This document shows, in pieces, positions 48,873-62,869 of a DNA stretch of 64,000 bases. Location: positions 621,001-685,000 of the forward strand of contig JAYKKM010000341.1 in assembly GCA_035772405.1 (NCBI GenBank), in the 5' to 3' direction. The position numbers and the translations under genes were made by a program. The stretch comes from Chrysogorgia sp. JL179-B06 (Eukaryota > Cnidaria > Anthozoa > Scleralcyonacea > Chrysogorgiidae). The notes beneath the pieces are model-generated. The model made no database searches and was not told the origin of the DNA. It saw only the letters and a list, made by a program, of their open reading frames with translations. Numbering within the stretch: position 1 is the first letter of the stretch; each line of letters opens with the position of its first letter.

Positions 48873-49230
48873 TAAGTTGGACTAGCTATTAAACAGTCAA
48901 CTACCAATTTATACATCCTATGCCTGCATTGGGACTGTATGCGACATGCTGTTGAAGTTGTGCCAGTTGGTCAAACTGTCAACACCAATTAATTACTACT
49001 CTTCTATTAAATGACTTTGACATAACTGGTATTATATAATGAAAGAGACAAATTAACACTGGATTGTGGAGTAAAATACTAATCAACATGCAGTCCACAT
49101 CAATCATCAATGCAGTCCACAAAGTCAACAGAGACAGAACTTCACTGGCATAATTCCCATCACTAGCATATTATGGCCATTGAAAATATCATCATGATTA
49201 CAAACTCAGTGGAATTTGAAGTCACCATTC
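48873..49230. other. No feature seen
   Basis: AT-rich sequence outside the long inverted repeat. No repeat pairing, splice-framed ORF or RNA motif was noticed. Confidence 0.4.
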
Positions 49231-49618
49231 ATGCAGCCAAAGAAATTACCGTTATTCCAATGTCCAACAAAATAACTTTGCTTTAACCTGCATGCTTGAA
49301 TTGATGGAATGCATTGTGATTGTAACATTGCCATTATCAAATCAAGTGACTGTAGATCATGCAGCCAAAGAAATTACTGTTCTTCCAATGTCCACCAACA
49401 TAACTTTGCTTTAACCTGCATGCTTGAATTGATGGAATGCATTGTGATTGTAACATTGCCATTATCAAACCAAGCGACTGTACATCATGCAGCCAAAGAA
49501 ATTACCGTTCTTCCAATGTCCACCAACATAACTTTGCTTTAACCACATGTTTGAATCGATGGAGTACATTGTGATTGTAACATTGTCATTATCAAACCAA
49601 GCGACTGTCAACAAAGGT
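49231..49618. repeat. Tandem repeat of about 129 bp, three copies
   Basis: ATGCAGCCAAAGAAATTACC recurs at about 49231, 49361 and 49489. GCATGCTTGAATTGATGGAA and GTGATTGTAACATTGCC occur in each unit. The last copy is slightly diverged. No frame is conserved as a plausible protein. Confidence 0.85.
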
Positions 49619-50434
49619 CAAAGCTGTGAACTTGATTCACTGCATATGTGTTGCCATTCGTACATCTCTCTTTTATAAATAATTTTCGCTACCAAAACAG
49701 TATATAAACAGCAACTGAAATTAACTAGAATATATGTACACAAAATGTCACAATACTGTGTCCTGTACTTCAGTTTAATAATAATAATTGACAGTAAAAT
49801 ACCATATACATAAATCAATTATATGTTCTCCAGATCTAGGTTCTCCATACATGTATAATATTAATAAATAAAATAATTAAAAACCTTTGTATTATAAGAC
49901 AAGTGAGCGGGTTTTCTAATTCCAACTGTCTAACATGCCCATTGGGCCATATTGCATCTCCGCAGGCAATTTATGCGTGCCATTTGTCCACTATTAAGTA
50001 GCCCGAGTTAACGCCTAGCTGGTGTCTTGTTCTATTTAGTTCCATTTAAAAAAACATAAATTTTGTACAAACGTTTAAATGTCAATGCACTTTAATATTG
50101 TACAAGAAAGGCAAAGCCAAATATATCTAATCATCAACCACAAAGACTAACAATGTGTCTATTTATGCATGCAGTACGGCTTTTGTTAATAATTTGTTAA
50201 CAGCCCTGTATTCATGTCCTGCTTCGATATTGCATTCAACACTACAAACATTGTTGAACTCAACGCGTGCTCAAAAATTATCAACATGCATGTCAATATA
50301 ATATTGTTCCAACGGATATACCAGGCGTGAAACGTAGTTTGAAAATGAAAATAAGTGTCCATGAGCAAATAACTTTTAGACAAGATATAACTTCAAAGGT
50401 AAAATATTTTAGTAGCTATAGCTTGGTTGTTTAA
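49619..50434. other. No feature seen
   Basis: AT-rich sequence between the 129-bp repeat and a short ORF. I see nothing that can be supported. Confidence 0.4.
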
Positions 50435-50620
50435 ATGATGATATGTCGAAAGTGTTTGGCCACGTCCGGAGGCTTGACAGTCTTTCTGCTTTGGTTTGCG
50501 TTCCATAATGGGATCGTTAGACAAAATACTTCTGACGACACGAAGTCTGCTGGTATGCAGATAAAAGAAAGATTAAAAGCACTGTCCGTCACTCGTGAAT
50601 CCTTATCGCGTCTTAATTAA
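50435..50620 (+). CDS. Short ORF with N-terminal membrane segment
   Basis: The 61-residue frame starts MMICRKCLATSGG, has a hydrophobic stretch (LTVFLLWFAF) that could be a signal anchor, and then a charged helical tail (MQIKERLKALSVTRESLSRL). An AATAAA signal overlaps just after the stop codon. It could be a small single-pass, perhaps mitochondrial, protein, but I recognise no family. A chance ORF is possible. Confidence 0.3.
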   Translation: MMICRKCLATSGGLTVFLLWFAFHNGIVRQNTSDDTKSAGMQIKERLKALSVTRESLSRLN

Positions 50621-50869
50621 AAATAAACAACGATAGGTTAACGCTTTATATTATATAAAACGCACTGACTATGGTGAATGGCAACAAGAGATAGTTCTAT
50701 TGGTTAATACCATATTGGTTGATGTGTATAGCTTATAAATTTTAAAACAGTTCTTGTAACAGTTGTTGCCATTTACTATGGTCACTATACCGATCTAGAC
50801 TAAATTAAACCAATTACCAAGGCCATTAGCATGCAATGACCGCGCGTGATTAAGCCTATAGTTGCGAAC

Positions 50870-51205
50870 CTAGTTTATATTTGTCGTAAGAATCGTAACG
50901 CAGCGACATACGCAAGCGCAGTAAGCACTAAAGCCTGGTTTCCATATGGTCGCTGCGCTGTCTTTACGGTCGCAGAAGTGAAGCAGTGAAGCGCGTTTCT
51001 TTTGTTATGACAAAAGAAACACGCTTCACTGCTTCGCTTCCGCGACCGTAAAGACAACGTAGCGACCATATGGAAACCAGGCTTAAATGGTAGATGAACT
51101 TCTTTGCATTTAGGAAGAACAAAGAGTTCAATTGACCATGAAGTGCTTACTGCGCTTGCGTATGTCGCTGCGTTACGATTCTTACGACAAGTGTAAACTA
51201 GGCTT
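50870..51205. repeat. MITE nested within a MITE (two palindromes)
   Basis: The outer arms at 50872-50932 and 51142-51204 share CGTAAGAATCGTAACGCAGC inverted and end in CCTAGTTTA/TAAACTAGG. The inner arms at 50932-51084 share AGCCTGGTTTCCATATGGTC inverted around a TTTTGTTATGACAAAA centre. A related AAACTAGGCTTTAG end is at 52735-52750. Confidence 0.75.
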
Positions 51206-53344
51206 AATGCCTTCGTTTGTACGTTAAATGGCGATGTAAAGAGGCTGATATACTTAGGTCTTACTACACTATTATCATATTGGTTGATGTGTATACTGCA
51301 GCTTATAAATTTTAAAGGCTAATATACTTAGGTCTTAATACTACCCAATTATATATTAAGTCGGATTTGTATGATTTCGCTTGTTTAAACGAGAATTGCC
51401 CAATTCTAAAATAAACACGCGGTATAAATTGGGTGATTTTTTGGATCCTATTTTCCTCCTGGTGTATGTGAAGTACTTAAAATAAACCAGGAGATGCTGC
51501 TTGTATACATATTGAACCAGAACTCGCGACGCGATTCTTAAAATAGCTGCTAATATAAACATTAAACCTGAGACGTTACCACCGGGACCACCAATGTTGA
51601 AGGCTAGCCAATCAAAAGCGACCTTGCAAACGGTGAAGTCTTCCTGCAGTCTGTATATAGTGTATATAGTGTATATAGTGTATACATATACACTATAACA
51701 CAATATACATTCTATAGTCAAAACTGTATATTATCACTTTTGATCAACCTCTAGTCTGTATATAGTGTATGCTTCATTCTTTAAAAAATCCCGTTTGCGT
51801 TATGTTTCAGTTAATAAATAACACAATACGGTTAGGATTAAGGTTCTGGTTAGTGTTAGGGATTAGGACTAATGTGTTGTTGCCTCGTTCTACGTTAAAA
51901 TCCCGTAGTCATATCTTCACAAACAATTTATTCACATTGTCTGCCATATAATATGCTTTGTAAAACCACTTACATATCTGTTGCTTATTGTTGCATCACT
52001 AATCCCCAATACCGGAACATCCCAATGTTTCCGTTCTTTACTATAATCCTCGCCATAAACATCGACAAAATACCTAAAATTTACGTAAAAGAATTGCTCC
52101 ATTCTTTAAAACTACTCCCATAAACTGACTGTATAATTCAATGACGCCACTATTTACACACAACAAAACATGCTCGATAACTATTAAGACGAGTGTCTCA
52201 GATGTCAGCTCTAGTCACGAAGTTCAAGTGACAAAATCGACACAATTAATGAGAGACTGCATCAAGTTCCTTGGTGCCTCCTTTCACCCCGACATTTTCC
52301 TCTCGGCTCTCGATCTCATTTAAGTTTAGTGTAAAACAAAACTCATTCACAACTTTTCATTAATTGTTACGACGAACATTTTGGCGTGATACGAAACCAT
52401 AGTACCGCCACTACGTGACTACGTGCGGCACGATGAAACCATACACTATATTCATATAAACCGACATGTGTTAAACAAGCGCCAACCTTTCATCACGTTT
52501 AATATTGGCGTAATTTGAGTTCAACATGTTTCGAGTAAACATGTTCGCTCAAACAACGTCGCTGTCCCTGCCTCAAATTGATGCTCGTGTCTCCGCTGCG
52601 CAAGCAATAAAGCTGGCACGCCAGGCTCGCCAGCTTTTGAACAAGCGTACTTGTCAAGGAAACTTGTCAAGAAAAAACTTGTCATGTTTGCTCATTCACA
52701 CGAGCAAATAAGAAAAAGAAAACTTGCTCGTGTGTAAACTAGGCTTTAGGGATCGTCACGAATGGAACGCCTCGGTAAATTGATAGTAACCTATAATGCC
52801 TTATTCACGAATCGAACATGCACGTTTGTTTACGACCGTAACTATAAGCTGATTTATAGACTTGTTTATCATTCGTGACGACCTATAAAGCCGTACGACT
52901 TTACGACTTGTTAACCATTCGTGTGACCGTGTCCTTGACCATTCGTGTTCATTGTAGTATTGGACGTGTATGAATGCATGGTTGAATTTGCCCCTCAACG
53001 TACTCCCACTCACTTCCTCATCCATATCTTCCAAATTTACTTCGTGAAACCCGATACTTTCTCCCGAAATTGAATAATCTCCTTATGTGCGCCTTTGTGT
53101 GTATAAAACACAGCTTGTGCCTTCATCTCATCGCCTGATTATTTTCCTTTTGATCCGCCACGTACATCACGTACATCAGTTGCTGCCTTCTTTGAAGTTT
53201 GCCGGCTAGCCCTGTTTACGAATTCTTATTATTCGCTTCGGCGTACGATTATAGATGATTAAAATAAAATATTTTACTAACCTTCAAACTATTACAACTA
53301 ACTCTATATGGAGTATATGACCCAGCGTTTCGCCACTCCAATCT
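51206..53344. other. Intergenic, minor repeats only
   Basis: Contains a short GTATATAGT tandem at about 51652-51690 and MITE-end-like AAACTAGGCTTTAG at 52735-52750. Repeated CCATTCGTG-containing segments lie at 52870-52950. No supported gene. Confidence 0.4.
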
Positions 53345-53370
53345 AGTATAAAAGTATAAAACACTATAGC

Positions 53371-53613
53371 GTGGTTCACATGAGCGACATTTAGCATAAG
53401 CAACGAAAATAAAGCATGACTTTTGCTCTGGGACGTACGAAGACAAAACATCGAGAATGTTTCTTTGAGCATTATGCTTCTTATATATGCTTGGCTTATG
53501 CTTCTTATAATCATGATTATGTATTTATGTCTATCTTTATGTCGCAGGCTTGACTTCATTCCTTTGTTTGTCTTGTCCTTATGATTATCATTATGCTCAC
53601 GTGTGAACAAGGC
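53371..53613. repeat. Possible MITE upstream of MFSD6-like gene
   Basis: CGTGGTTCACATGAGC at 53371 is answered by GCTCACGTGTGAACAAGG at 53595-53612 as an imperfect inverted end. Related in style to the CCTGGTTTCC MITE at 50932. It lies 110 bp upstream of the transporter start codon. Confidence 0.4.
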
Positions 53614-53722
53614 TTAATTGACATACTGAAGCGGCGACCTATCATATGCAACTGCAAGTATTTTAGTCTAGCCACGACCTTCGAGGAATTTCCGATCAAG
53701 TATCTTAATTACCTGCAGCAAC

Positions 53723-55381
53723 ATGGCGTTATTTTCTATGTCATCTTTGGCACTCAAATGGAGTTATTTCTTTTTACTCGGCAGTACGACTGGTTTTGTT
53801 GAGTACAGCAATGTTTATATGAAACAACTTGGCTTCAGCTCATCTCAGATTGGATTGGCATCACTTATGGGCATCCAGCACTTATGCTTACCGCTGTTCG
53901 GATATCTTGGGGACAGATTTCGAGCAAGGAAACTCGTTTTGGTCGTAATGACCGCAGTGATTATCCTAACAACTCTCGCTCCTCTCTTGCCACTTGTCGT
54001 GTCTTTCCCAACATGCTTCGTAAACCCAAATAAGACCCAAACGAATCGCACCAGTGATCTTTCGAAGGTATTCTTTCAGAACGTTAGCCAGCGTGATATG
54101 TCTGTCAACAGATCATCCGACACTTTCCTGATTTACGATTCCAGATTTACGCCGAATTCCACAGGTGTGAAAATGCCAACTCCAGTGGAGCAGGTGAAGC
54201 GGAACAACTATGTTCCTTGGCTGAGCACTCTTTTTGTATTCATGGCGATCGTCAAAGCGCTTTTTACACTTTTACTTCGAGGTATCTTTTCTCTAGTAAA
54301 CGTGGCTACAATCACGTACATTAAAGAAGAGAGAGCACGCTACGGCAGATACAGCATGTGGATACACATTGGGGGCTGTGTCACGCTCCTAGGCATTGGT
54401 TTGTTTGCTTCCTACATAAAGCTCAGTGTTTGTGGATTTGTCGGATATGGCTACCACATAACATTTATTTGGGTAGCGGTGTCGATGATGTTGGGTTCCT
54501 TCGCCATTCCTTGGTTTAATTACGAATATCTTGACCATCGCCACATCAATTGGACTGAGGTGAAAACTATCTTATTTGACTTTCATTATATAATTGTGTT
54601 AATCGTCGCCTTCTTCATCGGTTCCTTCACCGGCTTTCAATTCAACTGGGAGTTCTGGTATATCAGCGAGTTATCTGGAAGCCCGACAATTATGGGAGTG
54701 GCTGGTTTAATACGGCGACCCTTGGTAGCGTTGTCATTTTATCTGTCAGGATTCCTCATAGAAAAAATCGGTGATCTTAAAACCATAGCAACTTCCTTAT
54801 ACCTATTTTTTATCTCCTTTTTGGCCATATCTTTCATCAAAATTCCCTGGCTTATTCTCACCGTCGACTTTCTCCAGGCGGCCGCTTACGGTTTGTCCTA
54901 CACTGGTGTGACCGTCCATTTTTCAAAGGCTGGGTCCAAGGCGAGCTCGGCCGCAATTCTCGGTACGAATTTTAAATCGGGTTTTTGTTGATATTCGAGA
55001 ATAAAGAGTTGTGTTGTTATTTGAAGTGATTGTTTAGTAAATACGAGACACAACAGTTTTGTTATTTCTTAAAGAATAATTTAACTTTTTGTAACAGCTT
55101 TTACGCTGGCTTACCTCAAGTATCTTTATTCTAAGACTCATTATAACTCGCTATTTTTTATTTTTAAAGGACTTTTGGAGATGGTTTACGCAATAGGCGT
55201 TGATGGTGGATCAGGAGTTATGGGTTTGCTTTTTAGTGCCATTGGACCAAGAACAACTTTATTATGCTACTCCGTTACCATCGCTATCATCCTTGTCGGT
55301 TTTCTCGCCTACATATATTTTGGTAAAGATCCTGACGAATACGAAAAACTTCCAGTGGATAGCGATAACGAAGACGATTAA
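53723..55381 (+). CDS. MFSD6-like major facilitator transporter, two exons
   Basis: Exon 1 (53723-54962) joins exon 2 (55170-55381) at a GTACGA donor and AAAG acceptor, in phase, giving 483 residues. It starts with TM1 (LKWSYFFLLGSTTGFVEYSN) and has the MFS loop motif GYLGDRFRARK. A long loop with several N-x-S/T sequons lies between TM3 and the next helix (about residues 95-170). GRYSMWIHIGGCV and FNWEFWYISELSGSPTIMGV then follow, and VEMVYAIGVDGGSG-like sequence in exon 2. These match the MFSD6/maltose-permease-like family. It is a multi-pass membrane protein with unknown substrate and is shorter than vertebrate MFSD6. The tail is acidic (DSDNEDD). AATAAA signals follow at about 55576 and 55587. 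Confidence 0.9.
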
Positions 55382-55389
55382 ACACGAAG

Positions 55390-55863
55390 CCATGGGACAC
55401 CCGCTATGAAATGCATTAAGTTTCACTTGACATTTCATTGTAAATATAGCAAGAGTCGCTGTGTCGTTCTATTATTAACTCTTGATTATGCCTTTTCTTC
55501 GTGTTTTATGTTGGGTTCACCGAAAGTCGATTAACGAGCTGTGAACTGTTAAAAGAGTTATAAGTCAGGTTCTTAAATAAATTCAAATAAAACGGACTGT
55601 GTAGTTATTTATTTACAAGCTTTGCCACATTGAGTAGCAGGGATACCCCACAGAGCTAACTCGCGCCATTACGCGGCGTCTCTAAGATAAAAAAATAAAC
55701 AACAGAACATTTTAACAAGAAGACTAGGGCACGACAGAGGTGACATTTTATATACATACGGTTTTAAAAGTTTGCGGAATTTCGACATCGTACACGTGTT
55801 CGGTTATATAATGATAATGTTTTAGCAGTTCATATTTGAATTGACCATGCAATAGAATGGTTA
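55390..55863. other. 3' flank of the transporter gene
   Basis: Contains the probable 3' UTR to about 55600, with AATAAATTCAAATAAAACGG. Nothing else is recognisable before the next transposon. Confidence 0.5.
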
Positions 55864-56044
55864 CCCTTGTAGAATCAGACATATTTAAAACCTATTTTAA
55901 GTCTATTTTTACCATATTTAACCCTATTTTTACCCTATTTTACACCCAAAATGACTATTTTATTTCTATTTAGCTAATTTTGTGAAATAGTCTGTGGCTA
56001 TTTAAAATATATCTAAAACATAGGCAAAACATATTTTGCAAAAA

Positions 56045-56690
56045 AATAGCTCTGAAATAGCTATTTAATTCCTATTTTATGGAGAATTGTGATGCTGAGT
56101 CGGTTCAAAATAGGTTTTAAATAGCTATTTTTAACTATTTTTGGAAGCCAATACCGAAATAGATATTAAATAGCATGAAAAATAACTCTGAAATAGCTAT
56201 TTAATTCCTATTTATGGAGAATTGTGATGCTGAGTTGGTTCAAAATAGCTTTTAAATAGCTATTTTTAACTATTTTTGGAAGCCAATACCGAAATAGATA
56301 TTAAATAGCATGAAAAATAACTCTGAAATGGCTATTTAATTCCTATTTTATGGAGAATTGTGATGCTGAGTCGGTTCAAAATAGCTTTTAAATAGCTATT
56401 TTTGGAAGCCAATACCGAAATAGATATTAAATAGCATGAAAAATAACTCTGAAATAGCTATTTAATTCCTATTTATGGAGAATTGTGATGCTGAGTTGGT
56501 TCAAAATAGCTTTTAAATAGCTATTTTTAACTATTTTTGGAAGCCAATACTGAAATAGATATTAAATAGCTATTTAATTCCTATTTATGGAGAATTGTGA
56601 TGCTGAATTGGTTCAAAATAGCTTTTAAATAGCTATTTGTAACTATTTTTGGAAGCCAATATTGAAATAGATATTAAATGGCATGAAAAA
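56045..56690. repeat. Subterminal tandem repeat, 112-136 bp units
   Basis: GGAGAATTGTGATGCTGA recurs at about 56081, 56216, 56352, 56477 and 56589. Each unit has TTTAAATAGCTATTTTTAAC and GGAAGCCAATACCGAAATAG. Unit length varies by internal deletion. Confidence 0.9.
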
Positions 56691-56914
56691 TAACTCTAAC
56701 TCTCGAACTATTTACGGTTCAAGCGAACTTTCGCTTCTGCCTCATTTGGAAATGTCTGAAATTTACATGTACATTTATGAATATCGTTTGGAAGCGTCTG
56801 AATTTCATTTGGAAGTTTCTGAAATAGAAATTCATTTGGACAATCTGAAATTCATTGGGAAGTGTCTGAAATTCATTTGTAAGTTTCTTAATTTGACCTG
56901 ACAAAGGTGTAGAA

Positions 56915-57100
56915 ACGTCTTGTTGTTGGTTTACGCGCCAGTACTGGGTACGAGCGGGGTATTCGAACTCGAATTACCCGCTGATTACGTCATCAGCGGG
57001 GAATTCGAGGTTAAAGCGGGAAATTCGAGTTTAAATTGACTGGTCACGTGGTACAAATCTAGCTCTTTGATTGGACAATTTATAGTTGAGGTATTATATT
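56915..57100. repeat. Dispersed MITE family, copy 2
   Basis: GAAACGTCTTGTTG, GGTACGAGCGGGGTATTCG and TTTGATTGGACAATTTATAG match 5115-5360. It lies inside the 55864-60749 element. Confidence 0.75.
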
Positions 57101-58104
57101 ATATTATATTATAACTCGTACCCAGGCTCCACCTTCTGTTTGGATTTACTATTATATAATCTACACTGTAAACTACTAAAATGTAATAAAAAATAAGTTA
57201 CATGAAGAGTAGCTGTTGTCTTTGTTGCTTTTTGGTACCAATTTCAAATAATTTTGATGAATTTATGCGAGTTTCAAAACCCAGTCCTACGGCACTATAT
57301 ATACATATTTAATTAAGAATATCACTTTCAACAGTAATACATGATATATACCGCCACTTCGTGGTTCGAAGAACCATCGCCCCTCCGCCCTCGCCCCAGT
57401 TCCCTCAACCCTAAATCTCTTTCGTGAAGTTGCTCGGGTTAAAACGAAAGCTGATATGGCCTCATTTGCCACAGTGACGTCAGGACTCAGTAAGGACAGA
57501 TTATGGCGCAACCAATCACAACAGAGTTCTGAGTCAGGTGTGGTATTTAGTGTTCTGTGATTGGTCAACACTTGATACGTGTGATCATGCTTTTCAAGCA
57601 TCGCGCTATATTCAAAACTGGAAAATGCGATCTGCACGTATATTTTTACCGAACGAAAGAAGATTATTTGTGATAATGGAAACTTCTAACAAAGGGAGAA
57701 CTATTAGAAAACTCAAAGGTAAGGTTCAAAAGAAAGTGATTTTAAAATCCGTCAAGGCAATAGTGTGTTTTGCTTGTCCTTTGAAAGGATAATAATAGGC
57801 TGAGTGAGTTTATAATATAGCATATTAATTCTGATTTATTTGTGAATTTGCGTTGCTTTGTGGAGCCAACGGAATTATTGATTTTCTTCCCGAAAGATTA
57901 CTCCGCCGTTACAGTTTCAAGAAACAAGGTTTTACGGTTTGAACGACTCAACAACTAAGTGGTTTGAAGGAAAATACCTGGGAGCACGTGGATATTGGCG
58001 AGCCAGGACCATGAAAAGGTCTAATAAAACCGGTGAGCCAAACACTTTCATGTGTCCATACAGTTTGTGATAATGAACATTATATATATTAGTGTATATT
58101 TATG

Positions 58105-58345
58105 ATTTATAGACTCAGAGCGAGGGGAATTCGACGAAATATTACCCGCGAGGGATGATATATCATTCGTTCGAACCGTCGAACGGCGTTCGAATAACTT
58201 CCTCACGGCTTGCTACTAACTAGCGTTCATCAGTATTCAGTGCTAGCGTTCGAATGGCTTGCTACTAGCGTTCGAACGGCTAGCTACTAGCGTTCAAACG
58301 TTTGTGAAAGTCGACGAATTCCCCGAGCGTAGGGTCTAAACAATA
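58105..58345. repeat. Foldback MITE (copy 3) with AGCGTTCGAA insert
   Basis: GAGCGAGGGGAATTCGACG at the left and CGACGAATTCCCCGAGCG at the right match 4944-5076. The centre instead holds repeated GCTACTAGCGTTCGAA(C/T)G units (58195-58300). Confidence 0.7.
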
Positions 58346-59274
58346 TTGAATGCGGTCTTGAAATGAAACGTCTTGTTGTTCGGCTCGTATTTCGCGCGTG
58401 GCATTAGGTTTCGCGCGTGATACTCGAGTCGAATTGGGAAATGAATACACAAAATTATTATTCCCCTCCACAGCGGGTTCTTAACAAGATTTTTGTGCCA
58501 TCTAGAAATCTTTGGACAAATTACAAGTAAATAATTAAATATTTAATAGTTAAACATTATCTGAGAGTTGTAGTTAGAGATTTTTTAATACCATCGAGTA
58601 TACCGGTATGGTTACTTACTATAGACATTTTCCCAGTCCTAAATTTTCCCACTAAAAATTCTGGTAAAAATGGTTTAAGTTGGTACTCAAAAAATTTCTG
58701 TGGCACTGGTATACTCTGCCTTAGTTTATATCAGTACAGACTTTAAATTACCACCACTTATATCATATATATTCGACTACAGCAAATGATTGTAAAATTA
58801 TTTGCAACATTGAGTAATTAATTATAATTATTAATTTTCCATTGCAAAAATTGGTTATGGTGTATGCTAATACTGTAGATAATTTTAGGTTAAACAGATT
58901 TTTGTCAAGAAAATTATTAGATATTTATAATAACACAGCTACCTTTATTTTTCAGCTCATTTGTGCACTTATTTTGATTGGGGGACTCCAACTGGTGAAG
59001 AGAACCAATGAATATCCAACAACACATAGCAGATAAGTGTAGGAATTTGAACAATAAAAAATATTGCTATTATTTAAAAACTAAAAATTATTGTTATATA
59101 GCTGTGGCTTCCCTAGATATAATACAGACTGTCATATTGGTTGATTTGTGGTCACGTGGGCTTAGATAAATTCAAATGTCGGCCGAGCAGGCAATAAGTT
59201 GTTACCGGGTAATTATTGCCCACTTGGGCAATAATTTTTGAATTGTTAAAACTGTTGCGTGGATAGCCATGTAT

Positions 59275-59440
59275 GTTTAGTTTTTCTCCATCGCTATATA
59301 ACAAAACGCTTAATGTCTGCTACCTTGCAGTTTTGTTTTCCCTTGAGTCTTGATGTTTCCCTCGACTTCGTCTCGGGAAACATCAAGCCTACATGGAAAC
59401 ATCAACTCTTTCCCTCGAGAGCAGACATTAAGTGTATATT
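59275..59440. repeat. Hairpin-forming inverted repeat
   Basis: AATGTCTGCTACCTTGCAG on the left and TCGAGAGCAGACATT on the right are inverted, with GATGTTTCCCTCGA and GGGAAACATCAAG inside. It is non-coding and resembles the foldback MITEs in structure only. Confidence 0.5.
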
Positions 59441-59784
59441 ATTTTACTGAGACATTAATATAAATGTATCATTGTTACTTTAACATACTAAATTTTAACT
59501 CTTTGGTCTTATATTAATGTATATATTTTATAAGTGTTTATTTCCAATAGCAAGTTAGTTAAATATTCATTTGAATGTATCATATATTTCAACTAGTTCC
59601 CCAATTATTTTAAAAAGTAGCTATAGTTTAATTTTCTCTGGGTGCCAGTGGTTTGGCACCCAGGGTAAGTTTCATTATGAACTAATTAAAATATTTATTT
59701 TAAAGAATTAGAGTTAAAGTTATATTTTGTCACAAGTAATACAATATATCTCTGTGCAGTTTAGGAAACCTTGTTTATGATCTC

Positions 59785-60520
59785 CCTCTCTAAGAGTCCC
59801 AGGTGGAATTCCCATATTCCACAAGGGATGACAATAATTTAATACCTGATACAATTTCCCATACAAATTTTTGTATTAAAATCCCAGGTGGGATCCCACT
59901 TCAAAATCCCAGGCGGGATTACCTATGACCCAAGTGGGATTTACGCGGGATCCCAGGTGGGATTTACCCGGGATGCCCGGTGGGATCTCGTTCCAAATTC
60001 CCAGGATCCCACCTGGGATCCAGGACTATAATCATACTATTTATTATCTATTTTTAACTATATTAGGAGTTAGGACTATGTTTTAACTATTTATTATTTA
60101 TTTTTTTACTATATTAGGACTATGTTTTAACTATTTATTATCTATTTTTTAACTACATTAGGACTATATTTACTATTTATTATCTATTTTTTAACTACAT
60201 TAGGACTATGTTTTAACTATTTATTATCTATTTTTAACTATATTAGGACTATATTTACTATTTATTATCTATTTTTTAACTACATTAGGACTATGTTTTA
60301 ACTATTTATTAACTATTTATTATCTATTTTTTAACTATATTAGGACTATGTTTTAACTATTTATTATCTATTTTTAACTATGTTAGGACTATATTTACTA
60401 TTTATTATCTATTTTTTAACAATATTAGGACTATGTTTTAACTATTTATTATCTATTTTTTTAACTATATTAGGACTATGTTTTAACTATTTATTATATA
60501 TACTATTTAAAACCTATTTT
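59785..60520. repeat. Right subterminal repeats of the CCCTTGTAG element
   Basis: 59785-60020 has repeated TCCCAGGTGGGATCCCAC-type palindromic motifs. 60025-60510 has about ten units of roughly 45 bp, each with TTAGGACTATGTTTTAACTA and TTTATTATCTATTTTTTAAC. Confidence 0.85.
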
Positions 60521-61120
60521 ATTGCCATTTGACTGGACCAAGTAAATTTAACAAAATCACAACATAGGAAAAAAATAGGGTTCCACTTAGATAGGAAAAA
60601 AATAGTTTTTTATATTAATTTAAATAGGAAAATCATAGGGAAAAAATAGTAAGCCAAATAGAATTATATCATATGTTAAAAATAGGAAATAAATAGTTTA
60701 GAAAAATAGGAAATAAATAGGAATTAAATAGTGTCTGATTCTACAAGGGTAACATCTCGCAGATGTGATGGTATAGAGAGTTGAATATCCTTGGGGTATT
60801 ATTCATAGTATAAAGTATAGTTATTCAGCATGCAGAAAACCCCACTCATCCTCTACTTGTGTACTGCCTCTATTTTAAAATGCAATATGAATTCCGCAAG
60901 AGTATAATATTCAGATTATAATTCCCGATTAGGATTTTAAAAAATTTCCTTGGTTTAAATTTTATCGCGATTTAGAATAATACAATGGCTTTTGGAATTT
61001 GGGTTCGTGGTTGACAACCGTATGTCTGTGCATGAATATGCACATATGGGAAAGGTTTGCAGCAAAGCTTTTAGAGGCCTTTAGTACAATATCAGAGAAA
61101 TAATAAATTTATGACTGTTC

Positions 61121-62760
<1,640 letters not shown>

Positions 62761-62869
62761 CGCTCTACCTATAATGGTATTGAGCGCTCTAAAACCTTTT
62801 GCCAACTGTGTGACTTTGTTACATATTCTTCTTGGTATATATATATATATATATATATAGACAAGTATC

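Larger units (their letters stand above)
55864..60749. mobile_element. DNA transposon with CCCTTGTAG ends (4.9 kb)
   Basis: CCCTTGTAGAATCAGACA at 55864 is inverted exactly at 60732-60749. TA lies on both sides (55862-55863 and 60750-60751). Heavy subterminal arrays built on CTATTTAAAATAG-like motifs occur at both ends. The interior has MITE copies and a few exon-like segments (for example WFEGKYLGARGYWRARTMKR at about 57960-58020 before a GTGAGC donor), but no complete gene can be joined in phase. The superfamily is not assigned. Confidence 0.75.

Noticed and set aside
57627..58031. Spliced gene starting METSNKGRTIRKLK and joining WFEGKYLGARGY
   Set aside because: The two segments do not join in phase at any visible splice pair, so I report only exon-like pieces.
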